This document shows positions 16,526 to 24,059 of a stretch of DNA of 64,000 nucleotides, one piece after another. The position numbers and the translations under genes were made by a program. Location: positions 44,268 to 108,267 of the forward strand of contig CALXAT010000005.1 in assembly GCA_944386365.1 (NCBI GenBank), in the 5' to 3' direction. Positions within the stretch are counted from its first letter, which is position 1. The number at the start of each line of letters is the position of its first letter. Origin of the DNA: an uncultured Clostridia bacterium (GTDB taxonomy: Bacteria > Bacillota > Clostridia > TANB77 > CAG-508). The notes under the pieces were generated by a model, which saw only the letters and a program-made list of their open reading frames with translations, was not told the origin of the DNA and made no database searches.

Positions 16526-18241
16526 ATGAGAAAGCCAATACATGAATTTATGGAATTTACAGATTTAAGAGATATGTTAGAAAAATCTGGAAAACTTTAT
16601 GGAGATAGACCAGCATATGTTTTTAAAACAGAGGAAGAAGGAAAATTTAGAGAGATTACACATAAAGAAGTTAGAGAAGATGTAAAAGCATTAGGAACTA
16701 AATTTGTCAATATGGGATTAAAAGATAAAAGAGTAGCTGTTATTTCAGAAAATCGATATGAATGGGGAATTGTATATTTAGCTGTTGTTACAGGAACAGG
16801 TGTTATTGTTCCCTTAGATAAATCTTTACCAGACAACGAAATAGAAAGTTTAATCATTCGTTCAGAAGTAGAAGCAATTGTGTATTCTAAAAAATATGAT
16901 GAAATTATGAATCAAATAAAAAATGATGGTAATACAAAAGTAAAATATTTCATTTCAATGGATTTAGAAAAAGAAGAAAATGGAATATATTCTGAACATG
17001 AACTGATTAAACAAGGAAAAGAGTTGTTAGAAGCTGGTGATAGAGATTTCTTGGATGCAAAAATAGATGCGGAAAAAATGTCTATCATGTTATTTACATC
17101 AGGAACAACCGCTATGTCAAAAGCAGTTATGTTATCACATAAAAATATTTGTGCAAATATAATGGATATTACATCTGTTATTAGAATTGATCAAAATGAT
17201 AGATTTTTATCTTTTCTACCATTACATCATACATTTGAATGTACAACAGGCTTTTTATATCCATTATCTAGAGGATCTTCAATCGCATTTTGTGAGGGTA
17301 TTAGACATATAGCAGAAAATCTAAAAGAATATCAGGCAACGGTAATGGTTTCAGTTCCAATTTTATTTGAAGCAATGTACAGAAAAGTAATGAAAACAAT
17401 AGAAAAGAAAGGAAAATTAAAAACTGTACAAAAAGGAATAAAGATTAGCCAATTTTTATTAAGATTTGGAATTGATATTAGAAAGAAATTATTTAAAGAA
17501 ATTCATGATACTTTGGGTGGAAAAGTAAGGATATTTGTTGCTGGAGGTGCTGCATTGGATCCAGAGGCAGAAAAAGGATTTAATGAACTAGGACTTACCA
17601 TGTATCAGGGATATGGTCTAACAGAAAGCTCACCAGTTATTGCTGCAGAAGACGATAAATATCAAAGATTAGGTTCTGTTGGAAAAGCATTTCCAAGTTT
17701 AGATGTAAAAATTGAAGACCCTAATGAAGAAGGAATAGGAGAATTATTAGCCAAAGGTCCATCTATTATGCTGGGATATTATAATAATGAAGAAGCAACT
17801 AAAGAAACAATAACAGAAGATGGTTGGTTACACACAGGAGATTTAGCAAAAATTGATAAAGATGGATTTATTTTTATTTCTGGAAGAAAGAAATTTGTGA
17901 TTGTATTAAAAAATGGAAAAAATATTTATCCAGAAGAAATAGAAGCATTAATTAATAAAATAGAAGGCGTAAAAGAATCTTTTGTTTATGGAAAACCAGA
18001 AGATGATGGAGATTATAAAATATGTGCCAAAATTGTTTATGATGAAGAATCAGTAGAAGAAATATTTGGAACGAAAAATCCAGAAGAATTAAAAGAAAAA
18101 ATCTGGCAAGAAGTAAAAAAAGTGAATAAAACAATGCCAGCCTATAAATATGTTAGAGAAATATCCGTAACGAATAAGGAATTAATTAAAACAACAACAC
18201 AAAAGGTAAAAAGATTTGAAGAAATAAAAACAGTATTATAA
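16526..18241 (+). CDS. Long-chain acyl-CoA synthetase (AMP-forming)
   Basis: 571 aa, the length of a FadD-type enzyme, which makes acyl-adenylate and then acyl-CoA. Landmarks: the phosphate-binding loop MLFTSGTTAMSKAVMLSHKN near residue 190, YQGYGLTESSPVIA near 360, GWLHTGDLAKIDKDGF near 430 and GRKKFVIVLKNGKNIYPEEIE near 452. The loop normally reads TSGTTGxxKGV; here both flanking glycines are alanine (TTA, KAV). The remaining motifs, including the C-terminal NGKNIYPEEIE hinge, look intact, so the enzyme may be active with an altered loop. It is co-directional with and downstream of the TetR regulator. Confidence 0.9.
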   Translation: MRKPIHEFMEFTDLRDMLEKSGKLYGDRPAYVFKTEEEGKFREITHKEVREDVKALGTKFVNMGLKDKRVAVISENRYEWGIVYLAVVTGTGVIVPLDKSLPDNEIESLIIRSEVEAIVYSKKYDEIMNQIKNDGNTKVKYFISMDLEKEENGIYSEHELIKQGKELLEAGDRDFLDAKIDAEKMSIMLFTSGTTAMSKAVMLSHKNICANIMDITSVIRIDQNDRFLSFLPLHHTFECTTGFLYPLSRGSSIAFCEGIRHIAENLKEYQATVMVSVPILFEAMYRKVMKTIEKKGKLKTVQKGIKISQFLLRFGIDIRKKLFKEIHDTLGGKVRIFVAGGAALDPEAEKGFNELGLTMYQGYGLTESSPVIAAEDDKYQRLGSVGKAFPSLDVKIEDPNEEGIGELLAKGPSIMLGYYNNEEATKETITEDGWLHTGDLAKIDKDGFIFISGRKKFVIVLKNGKNIYPEEIEALINKIEGVKESFVYGKPEDDGDYKICAKIVYDEESVEEIFGTKNPEELKEKIWQEVKKVNKTMPAYKYVREISVTNKELIKTTTQKVKRFEEIKTVL

Positions 18242-18274
18242 AAGTATAAAAGATATAAAAAAGATGTAAAAATA

Positions 18275-18328
18275 AGAGTAGAATTCTAAATTTTAAAAAT
18301 AATAACAAAAATTCTACTCTATTTTTTT
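18275..18328 (+). terminator. Terminator of the acyl-CoA synthetase operon
   Basis: A perfect 11-bp stem (AGAGTAGAATT/AATTCTACTCT) with a 24-nt AT-rich loop followed by ATTTTTTT. Confidence 0.75.
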
Positions 18329-18388
18329 ATTTTAAAGGATTGACTACGGACTCCATAAGTTGGCCTATTTTGTATCAAAAATCAAAAT

Positions 18389-18416
18389 TGTAACACAAAT
18401 GTAACATTTTTGTAAC
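18389..18416 (+). promoter_or_regulatory. Three TGTAAC boxes at 11-bp spacing (WalR-like)
   Basis: TGTAAC occurs at 18389, 18400 and 18411, exactly 11 bases apart. The WalR (YycF) response regulator recognises TGTWAH-N5-TGTWAH direct repeats, which this fits twice over. The boxes lie 32 bases before the -35 of the next gene. The regulator itself is not in the window. Confidence 0.55.
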
Positions 18417-18447
18417 CAAAACTTAAAAAAAAAATCTTCCGTTGGTA

Positions 18448-18476
18448 TTGTAGTTTTTTGTAGGTTAATGTATAAT
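18448..18476 (+). promoter_or_regulatory. Promoter of the 284-aa gene
   Basis: TTGTAG (18448-18453), 17 bases, TATAAT (18471-18476). Confidence 0.5.
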
Positions 18477-18525
18477 TATAATTGTAATTAAAGAAATATG
18501 CTTAAGATAAAAGGAGGTAATTTAC

Positions 18526-19380
18526 ATGTCTAAGTCTGGCATAGTAAATGTGAGAATGGTTATCACTGAGGAGAAAATATTATCAAATATAGATAAAGTA
18601 CATAAACTTATTAATCCAAATAGTAAGAAACAAATTGTACAATTAGAAGATGATTCTTATTTTAAAGATTTAATTGAATCAATAAAAACATATTTAATTG
18701 AATATCCAAAGAAAAAGAATTTTCCAATAAGTGTATATAAAGCAGCCTATGGATTAGTAGAGTATGCTACAAATCAATTTGAAGAAAACACAAAGAAAAT
18801 AGAAGAGTTAATCAGACAAAGAGAACAAAATATAGCTTTATCAGGAAAACTAAAAGAATTGGTTGAGGTAGTAGACAATAAAGAAAAAGATTGGAAAGAT
18901 CAAGTTAAAAAGGCAGAAGATGAATTTCCAGAGGATATAATCGAAACATTAAATATTGTTGGAAAATCAAAAGGAAAGAAATCTCAAAACTATCAAGATG
19001 CAATGAAATTATTGAATGCAAGAGTAACAAACTTGGAGTCAAATTTACATATAGAGATTGATATGGAGAGAATAGAAGATAGATCAAAAGCTTTAAGTTA
19101 TATAGGAATAGAAGTGGCTGATGCATTAAAATCTATTCCAACTCCAGTAGAAGATACAACACCAGTAGTAGAACAAGTAGAAGCAGAACAAAATGTACAA
19201 CAACAAGTAAATGTAGAACAACAACAATATGAGCAATCCGTAACATTTGATGCAAAACCAAGTTTATGGCAAAGAATTAAGAATAGTAAGATAGTTAGAG
19301 CAATTAGATATATTACAAAGATAAGAATTGTTATTCAATACCCAGCATTACCTGAAGGAAAAGGTTCTGATAATTATTAA
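18526..19380 (+). CDS. Hypothetical protein with coiled coil and basic tail, 284 aa
   Basis: No family recognised. The first 110 residues look globular, about 110-170 is charged and probably coiled coil (NTKKIEELIRQREQN and onwards), 200-240 is a Gln/Val/Glu-rich linker, and the last 45 residues are basic and amphipathic (LWQRIKNSKIVRAIRYITK), which could bind membrane or nucleic acid. AAAGGAGG lies 10 bases before the ATG, a strong site. The gene stands alone with its own promoter, WalR-like boxes upstream and a terminator, so it may be an envelope-stress or cell-wall linked gene; that link is inference only. Confidence 0.7.
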   Translation: MSKSGIVNVRMVITEEKILSNIDKVHKLINPNSKKQIVQLEDDSYFKDLIESIKTYLIEYPKKKNFPISVYKAAYGLVEYATNQFEENTKKIEELIRQREQNIALSGKLKELVEVVDNKEKDWKDQVKKAEDEFPEDIIETLNIVGKSKGKKSQNYQDAMKLLNARVTNLESNLHIEIDMERIEDRSKALSYIGIEVADALKSIPTPVEDTTPVVEQVEAEQNVQQQVNVEQQQYEQSVTFDAKPSLWQRIKNSKIVRAIRYITKIRIVIQYPALPEGKGSDNY

Positions 19381-19404
19381 TAAGAATAATAGAAAAAATC
19401 ATAA

Positions 19405-19435
19405 AAAGGAGTTAGAAAAACTAACTCCTTTCGTG
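19405..19435 (+). terminator. Hairpin after the 284-aa gene
   Basis: Perfect 11-bp stem AAAGGAGTTAG/CTAACTCCTTT with a 5-nt loop. The T run is short. Confidence 0.6.
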
Positions 19436-19494
19436 ATAGATGATATATATTTGTTAAGTGATAACAAGAAATTATAAGAATTTCAAAAAATCTA

Positions 19495-19523
19495 TTGACA
19501 ACTAAAAGAAAATAGTTTATACT
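19495..19523 (+). promoter_or_regulatory. tRNA operon promoter
   Basis: TTGACA (19495-19500), 17 bases, TATACT (19518-19523), about 30 bases before the first tRNA. Confidence 0.8.
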
Positions 19524-19553
19524 GTAACTTGCGTTAAGGAAAGGTGAATATAT

Positions 19554-19630
19554 GCTCCCTTAGCTCAGTTGGTCAGAGCAACCGGCTCATAACCGGTGGG
19601 TCCAAGGTTCGAATCCTTGAGGGAGCACCA
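19554..19630 (+). tRNA. tRNA with CAU anticodon (Met, or Ile2)
   Basis: 77 nt including an encoded CCA. The acceptor GCTCCCT pairs with AGGGAGC, the D arm is TAGCTCAGTTGGTCAGAGCA, the anticodon arm ACCGG-CTCATAA-CCGGT has CAT, and the T arm is CAAGG-TTCGAAT-CCTTG. It lacks the C1-A72 mismatch of initiator tRNA. It could be elongator Met or an Ile tRNA whose C34 is changed to lysidine; the bases seen do not settle this. Confidence 0.92.
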
Positions 19631-19642
19631 TTATTTATATTT

Positions 19643-19955
19643 GGGTAGGTGGCCGAGTGGCTAAAGGCGGCAGACTGTGGTCTTTGGTTAATCAAAACCT
19701 AAACTTGCAGCTCATATAAGTGATTATATGATGAACACCGGGCTAATTCGGGGAACTCTTAACAGTTAGGCTGATGACAATCCCGAGCTAGGAAAGAAAA
19801 TTCCGAGTGTAGAGACTTTATACCTGGTATCTTGAAAAAGATAAAGAGAAAGTCCAGACTACAAACATAACAATTAATTATGGTAGTGAAAACTATAGTA
19901 GTAAGAAATCTGTTCTCATTTGAGTACGAAGGTTCGAATCCTTCCCTGCCCACCA
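19643..19955 (+). tRNA. tRNA-Tyr(GUA) interrupted by a group I intron
   Basis: The 5' exon is 19643-19678 and the 3' exon 19906-19955, with CCA encoded. Joined, they give a class II tRNA: acceptor GGGTAGG/CCTGCCC (one G-U), D arm GCC...GGC, anticodon stem GCAGA/TCTGT, loop CTGTAAA with anticodon GTA, a long variable arm (TCTCATTTGAG), and T arm GAAGG-TTCGAAT-CCTTC. A long variable arm with GUA is diagnostic of bacterial tRNA-Tyr. The gap of 227 bases falls between positions 35 and 36, inside the anticodon. The gene is 12 bases after the CAU tRNA, under the same promoter. Its 3' end is the attachment site of the accessory region. Confidence 0.93.
19679..19905 (+). ncRNA. Self-splicing group I intron in tRNA-Tyr
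   Basis: 227 nt, no reading frame. The core helices can be paired by eye: P2 CATATAA/TTATATG (19713-19730); P3 CCGGG/CCTGG (19738-19742 with 19823-19827, one G-U); P4 TCGGG/CCCGA (19748-19752 with 19782-19786); P5 AACT/AGTT; P6a GGAA/TTCC (19791-19804); P7 GACTTT/AAAGTC (19814-19819 with 19849-19854), which would bind guanosine; P8 TATCTT/AAGATA with a GAAA loop (19828-19843); P9 ACTAC..GTAGT with an inner CATAA/TTATG. The 5' exon ends in U and the intron ends in G, as group I introns require. P1 is proposed as CUGU with GCAG at 19707-19710, including the U-G pair, beyond a small inserted hairpin. Confidence 0.92.
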
Positions 19956-19958
19956 AAA
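19945..19958 (+). repeat. attL core: tRNA-Tyr 3' end
   Basis: CCTGCCCACCAAAA, comprising the acceptor 3' strand, discriminator and CCA of tRNA-Tyr plus AAA. Exact copy at 28559; variants at 32042 and 33728. Confidence 0.85.
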
Positions 19959-19992
19959 AGTTGAAATTTTAACCAATTTCAGCTTTTTTTAT
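19956..19992 (+). terminator. Terminator of the tRNA operon
   Basis: AAGTTGAAATT pairs with AATTTCAGCTT (one mismatch) and is followed by TTTTTTT, directly after the CCA. About 40 bases here, from ACCAAAAAG onward, recur identically at 32049-32088 behind the second-displaced tRNA end, which shows that this terminator came with the inserting element. Confidence 0.8.
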
Positions 19993-20097
19993 TTTTATTC
20001 AAAATTATCTATAAGTATTGATATTACTTTATTCTATCCATTTTTATTATTCAAACTATATTCAAAAATATTTGCCATTTTTTATTGTTTTTTTGTT

Positions 20098-20206
20098 TCT
20101 GCACAAAATTTGCACAAAAGAATTGCACAAAAATCGACCTTTATAATTCAGTTGTATCAGTCGATACACGAATTTATTTAATGTGATTTTGCACAAATTG
20201 CACAAA
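20098..20206. promoter_or_regulatory. Integrase arm-site candidates at the left end
   Basis: GCACAAA occurs five times, at 20101, 20112, 20124, 20191 and 20200, mostly preceded by TT. Between them is the palindrome TGTATC-AGTC-GATACA (20153-20168). Repeats beside attL are the usual layout of arm-type sites for a tyrosine integrase with an arm-binding domain. The assignment is inferred from position and repetition. Confidence 0.5.
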
Positions 20207-20233
20207 AATAGATAGGACTTTTAAAATACAATC

Positions 20234-21208
20234 CTATCTATTTTTAAAATTAATCTTATTTATAAATGAATTAACTAATCTTTTTAATGTATTTTTTGAA
20301 AAATCAAATAATATACTAACATATTCAAAAGTTTTATCAATATAATCTTTGAGCTGTATATTTTCTTGTTTCAGCTTTTTATTTTCTTGCTTTAAATTGT
20401 AATTTTCTAATTGTATCTGTTCTGTTTTATACATGGTTTCGTTTACAATATTTTTTATCCTGTTATATCTTTTAGCAAGGGTATTGAACTTTTTAATAAC
20501 ACGCTTATAGTCATCTCGCATAATCTCAATATTATTTGTGACTTTTTCTTGCTCATAGTGTTTTGTTTCTTTAAACATTTCTTGTACTTCATAATTAGTA
20601 ATCTTTTTTAATTTTTCTATTGGTATATGCTGATTATCAATTGTATTTCCACGTTCTAAATTAAATCCAGATTTTATCATATATGAATAAAAATTATCTT
20701 GTAATCTTTTATAACTGTCTTTACCTTTCCAATATTCAGAACAGGCTATTTTGCTTATTTCATTTCCGTTTTTATCCTTCTTATGAACAACTGGGATAAA
20801 TACAATGTGCATATGTGGTGTGCTTTCGTCCATGTGTACTTTTGCTGATACAATAAAATCTTCGCCTAGATTATTGTAATTTGCCACAAACTTATATGCT
20901 GTTTGGAAATATCTTTTTGTTTCTTCTATTCCAATGCTTTCAAAATATTCTTTATCTGATGTAATAATAAATTCACACATTACATTACTTACTTTTTTTA
21001 TCATTCCTTTTAATTCATATTTTTCTCGTATATCTTGAAATATTTTTGTATAGGTAGAGTAGGGAGCTTTTATTGAATAATTTAAATGTGAAAATTCTTT
21101 ATTGATATTTTTATTTGAATAATTAGTATTTTTTCTTTCAGTATGTCTATATATCCCAGCTAGATTTTTTATTTTATAGTTTGTATTTCTAATTATTGCA
21201 TAACTCAC
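20234..21208 (-). CDS. MobV-family relaxase (Pre/Mob)
   Basis: 324 aa. The N-terminal 190 residues are the relaxase domain. Motif I is near residue 20 (GIYRHTERKNTNYSN, with the His-x-x-Arg and a downstream Asn), and the metal-binding motif III is HMDESTPHMHIVFIPV near residue 130. MobV enzymes nick oriT and stay bound to the DNA end during mobilization. The C-terminal third is a Lys/Glu coiled coil (residues about 240-310). It sits next to attL and its start faces the hairpin-rich oriT candidate. No coupling protein or secretion genes are present, consistent with a mobilizable rather than self-transmissible element. Confidence 0.9.
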   Translation of the reverse strand: MSYAIIRNTNYKIKNLAGIYRHTERKNTNYSNKNINKEFSHLNYSIKAPYSTYTKIFQDIREKYELKGMIKKVSNVMCEFIITSDKEYFESIGIEETKRYFQTAYKFVANYNNLGEDFIVSAKVHMDESTPHMHIVFIPVVHKKDKNGNEISKIACSEYWKGKDSYKRLQDNFYSYMIKSGFNLERGNTIDNQHIPIEKLKKITNYEVQEMFKETKHYEQEKVTNNIEIMRDDYKRVIKKFNTLAKRYNRIKNIVNETMYKTEQIQLENYNLKQENKKLKQENIQLKDYIDKTFEYVSILFDFSKNTLKRLVNSFINKINFKNR

Positions 21209-21284
21209 TTTTTTCTCCTTTTTTATTTTTAGTAATTCTCCGTAGCAATACTTATATTATAATTCTCTTTATTTAGGCTTAATG

Positions 21285-21486
21285 AACACTAATTTTAAAG
21301 TGTTATAACATACTAGAACATTGAAAATGTTCTGTATGATTAAGGGGATAAATCCCCTTAATAAACCCCTATACAAGATTTTTTGAAATTATCTATAATT
21401 ATTTGTTAGTACCATTAACAAACAATATACTATAAATAATTTCCTCAAAAAATCTTGTATATGGGAAACCTATGTCGGTTTCCCAT
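21285..21486. other. Hairpin-rich region, oriT candidate
   Basis: Between the relaxase start and the integrase end stand five inverted repeats: AACACT/AGTGTT (21285-21304), AGAACAT/ATGTTCT (21315-21333), TTAAGGGGA/TCCCCTTAA (21340-21361), a long one with arms ACAAGATTTTTTGA/TCAAAAAATCTTGT (21373-21458), and ATGGGAAACC/GGTTTCCCAT (21461-21486). The AAAGTGTTATAACATACT stretch near 21300 is reminiscent of the MobV nick region, which lies upstream of the relaxase gene. Some of these stems could also terminate the integrase transcript. Confidence 0.5.
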
Positions 21487-21543
21487 ACCCTTCCACTGAA
21501 TTTGTAAAATCGATAAATTAAAATTTGATCAATTTTACAAATT

Positions 21544-22776
21544 TTATCTTTCGCCAATTTCGTTTTCTTCATTATCTATGTAATAGTTGCTTTTTTCCAT
21601 GTTCTTTTCTAATAGTTGAAAAGCTGGTGGTTGAAACATATTATTGTTTAAATAATAATCATTTAGCTTTTCTAACTCTGCCTCTTTATATTTATTTAAA
21701 ACAGATACATAGGTATTGATAGTAACAGATATATCACTATGTCCCATAAGTCTTTGAAGTGCAACAGCCCTCATACCAGCTTCAATACAACGTGTACCAT
21801 AAGTATGTCGTAAACTATGTGTAGTAATGTCATTTATATTTACTTTTTTTAATGTACTTTTTAAAAATTTATTTGCATTTTTGGGGTCAGCATAATTTCC
21901 TTGTGAATTTACAAACAAAAGGTTTTCTTTGTGATTTTCTGCTAATCTCATTTGATTTATTATTTCTTCTCTTATAAATCTTGGTATAGGTATATCTCTT
22001 ATACCAGAAAAAGTTTTTGGGAATTCTCCCATAATAAGTTTATGGTTCTTATCAAATGTCAAAGTTCTAGATATATGAATTAAGTTTTTGTCTAAACTTA
22101 TATCACTTGTTTTTAAAGCTAGTGCTTCTCCAATTCTTAAACCTAAGTACATCTGTATTAAATAAGCAACTTTGTATGGCTCATTTTCAATAGGAATATT
22201 CATTAAATAATTTGTAAGCATTTGTTGTTCGTCAATTTCTAATGCTCTAACAATTTTAGGTGGTTTATTACTTTTAGGCTCGATAACTTCTATCATAGGA
22301 TTTTCTAAAATGTAGCCTTTATTTAAAGCATATTTAAAAGCTTGTGCAAACTGGTCTTTTTCTTTTGATATCGTTGACTGACTGTAACTTTTTAATGAAT
22401 TAAGATATGCTTGTATTTCGTCGCTTGTTATATCCTCAATGTTCTTTTTAGTAAAGGGTTCTTTTTCTAATTTTTTTATTGCTGATAGTATTCTAGTATA
22501 TTGAGTTTCTTTTATAATGTTCATGTCTAACTTTCTTTTAGCCAATGCTCTCATAAGTTGATTTAAAGGAATTCCATTATTTTTAATGTATATGTCATTA
22601 CCTTTTTGACATTGAATTGTTTTGAAAAAGGCATTGGCTTCTTGCTCCGTAGAAAAAGATTTTGTTTTCCTAGTTTCGTTCAGAGTATTATTTTCTTTTA
22701 CATAATAAATACACCTAAATTTCTTTGCATTTTTATCATAGTAAATACTACCAGTTCTATTTTTACTCTTTTTCAT
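21544..22776 (-). CDS. int: Tyrosine recombinase / integrase of E1
   Basis: 410 aa from the ATG at 22776, which has GGTGG eight bases upstream. The N-terminal part (RTGSIYYDKNAKKFRCIYYV) is an arm-binding, AP2-like domain; a SAM-like core-binding domain follows around 65-170. The catalytic domain shows LGLRIGEALAL (first Arg), THSLRHTYGTR (His-x-x-Arg), LMGHSDISVTINTY (His and the nucleophile Tyr). All catalytic residues are present. Integrases of this class commonly insert into tRNA 3' ends, matching the att repeats here. Confidence 0.93.
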   Translation of the reverse strand: MKKSKNRTGSIYYDKNAKKFRCIYYVKENNTLNETRKTKSFSTEQEANAFFKTIQCQKGNDIYIKNNGIPLNQLMRALAKRKLDMNIIKETQYTRILSAIKKLEKEPFTKKNIEDITSDEIQAYLNSLKSYSQSTISKEKDQFAQAFKYALNKGYILENPMIEVIEPKSNKPPKIVRALEIDEQQMLTNYLMNIPIENEPYKVAYLIQMYLGLRIGEALALKTSDISLDKNLIHISRTLTFDKNHKLIMGEFPKTFSGIRDIPIPRFIREEIINQMRLAENHKENLLFVNSQGNYADPKNANKFLKSTLKKVNINDITTHSLRHTYGTRCIEAGMRAVALQRLMGHSDISVTINTYVSVLNKYKEAELEKLNDYYLNNNMFQPPAFQLLEKNMEKSNYYIDNEENEIGER

Positions 22777-22788
22777 ATTTACCACCAA

Positions 22789-23076
22789 CTAAACTCTTTT
22801 TTGCATTTTCCATATTAAGTAGGCAAGTAGCATTATTTGATTATTTTTTCCAATATTTATTGAAGGAAAGTCATCTCTTTTAAACGTTCTATAAGCCACA
22901 GTTTCACAAATACCTAAATCATTCATAACATCTTTTACTGTAAGCATTCTAAAAGGATTTTTAACTCTTCTTATTGTATCTATTGCCATACGTTCTTCTG
23001 GTGTTAATACTTCTTTTGTTTCAATTATTATATTTTTAGTTTCTGTATTTTGAATCTCATTATTTATTTCTTCCAT
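22789..23076 (-). CDS. xis: Excisionase-like DNA-binding protein, 95 aa
   Basis: The C-terminal half (FRMLTVKDVMNDLGICETVAYRTFKRDDFPSINIGKNN) has the form of a winged helix-turn-helix of the excisionase/MerR-like type. The first 40 residues are acidic and probably flexible. It lies 12 bases before the integrase on the same strand, the common xis-int arrangement. Alternatively it could be a transcription factor for int. Confidence 0.7.
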   Translation of the reverse strand: MEEINNEIQNTETKNIIIETKEVLTPEERMAIDTIRRVKNPFRMLTVKDVMNDLGICETVAYRTFKRDDFPSINIGKNNQIMLLAYLIWKMQKRV

Positions 23077-23096
23077 ATTTTTAATTACCTTTCTTC

Positions 23097-23598
23097 TTAT
23101 TTTTTATTATTATTTTGGATAAATTTTAAAATTAATGTTTGAATACCTAAAATTATTTTCAAAATGTCGTCATTCATATTGCTATTTATATCTATTTCAA
23201 TATCGTCATAATTGTTTCGCTCTATAAATGGCATTTTATTAATATTCTTCTTGGATTTAACTGTGCTGTTATAGTTAAAACTTGCATTTTTCAAAAATTT
23301 TAAATACTTAATAACTTGTTCTTTACTTAATGACTTAAAGTTTTCATTTTCTTTACAAGTTATAGCAATGTTTCCTCTTATGGTTTTGCCAATACTTAAA
23401 AATTTTGTATTAATGTATATATTGGGTTTTAAATTTTTGTTATCTTTTTTGTATATTATTGATATATCATCATAGGGAATTATTTGTATTTCCCCGTTTT
23501 AGTAAATTTTCAAAACTACCTATATCATTTTTTATTCTTTGTAAAGTAGGTGTTTTTCCAACTTCTTGATAAATGATTATAATTTCATTACTCTTCAT
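23097..23598 (-). pseudogene. Frameshifted mobile-element gene, DUF3846-like
   Basis: The frame starts at the ATG at 23598 (MKSNEIIIIYQEVGKTPTL) and breaks after about 38 codons at a run CGGGG; shifting by one base resumes EIQIIPYDDISIIYKKD and continues without stops to NNNKK at 23097. The GEIQIIPYDDISII-type stretch resembles DUF3846 proteins of clostridial mobile elements. It may be a true single-base deletion or an assembly error in a G run. The last 65 codons are still open from a TTG. Confidence 0.6.
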
Positions 23599-23767
23599 AA
23601 AAATCACCACTTTCTGTTTTTATTTTTTTTAAATACTCTTGATAAGCCAAATTATCTAAATATTTTCTGTTTTTAGGATTGTCCATACTAATTGTATTTT
23701 TAGTAAATAAGATGTCAGATTTTTTTATAAATTTTTTGTTTGTAATTGCTTTTGAAAATTTTTTCAT
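23588..23767 (-). CDS. Small hypothetical mobile-element protein, 59 aa
   Basis: Starts MKKFSKAITNKKFIKKSDI and ends SGDFYEE. Basic in the first half, no recognisable domain. AAGGAG lies upstream of the ATG. Its end overlaps the ATG of the next gene by 11 bases, so it belongs to the same minus-strand operon that leads to xis and int. Confidence 0.5.
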   Translation of the reverse strand: MKKFSKAITNKKFIKKSDILFTKNTISMDNPKNRKYLDNLAYQEYLKKIKTESGDFYEE

Positions 23768-23921
23768 TTTTTAAAAACTCCTTTAAAATAAATTTGATTT
23801 CTAGAAATCATAATCGTTCGAACTGATTACAGGATACAATGTTTTATTATTCAAAAGAGAAAAAGTCTAAAAAATCCCAAAAAAGCATAAATAAACATAA
23901 AAAAGAATAAAAAAGCTGAAA

Positions 23922-24050
23922 AATACACTTTTAAAAAATCTTTGAAAGTGTATTAAAATCAATGTTTTTTACTATTTGGAAATCAATTTTACGTTCAAAT
24001 ATAAAAAATCCTTGAAACATACTAATTTTAGTATAATTCAAGGATTTTTC
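23922..24050. terminator. Two hairpins between repressor and integration operon
   Basis: AATACACTTT/AAAGTGTATT (23922-23954) and AAAATCCTTGAA/TTCAAGGATTTT with an inner ATACT/AGTAT (24005-24048). The second ends the repressor transcript on the minus strand. The remaining bases to 23770 hold palindromes (GATTTCTAGAAATC) and no gene that I can see. Confidence 0.6.
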
Positions 24051-24059
24051 TAAAATAAA

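Noticed and set aside
19679..19905. Protein-coding intron or inserted transposon in the tRNA
   Set aside because: There is no frame of use in 227 bases, no terminal repeats and no target duplication; the group I core explains the whole insert.
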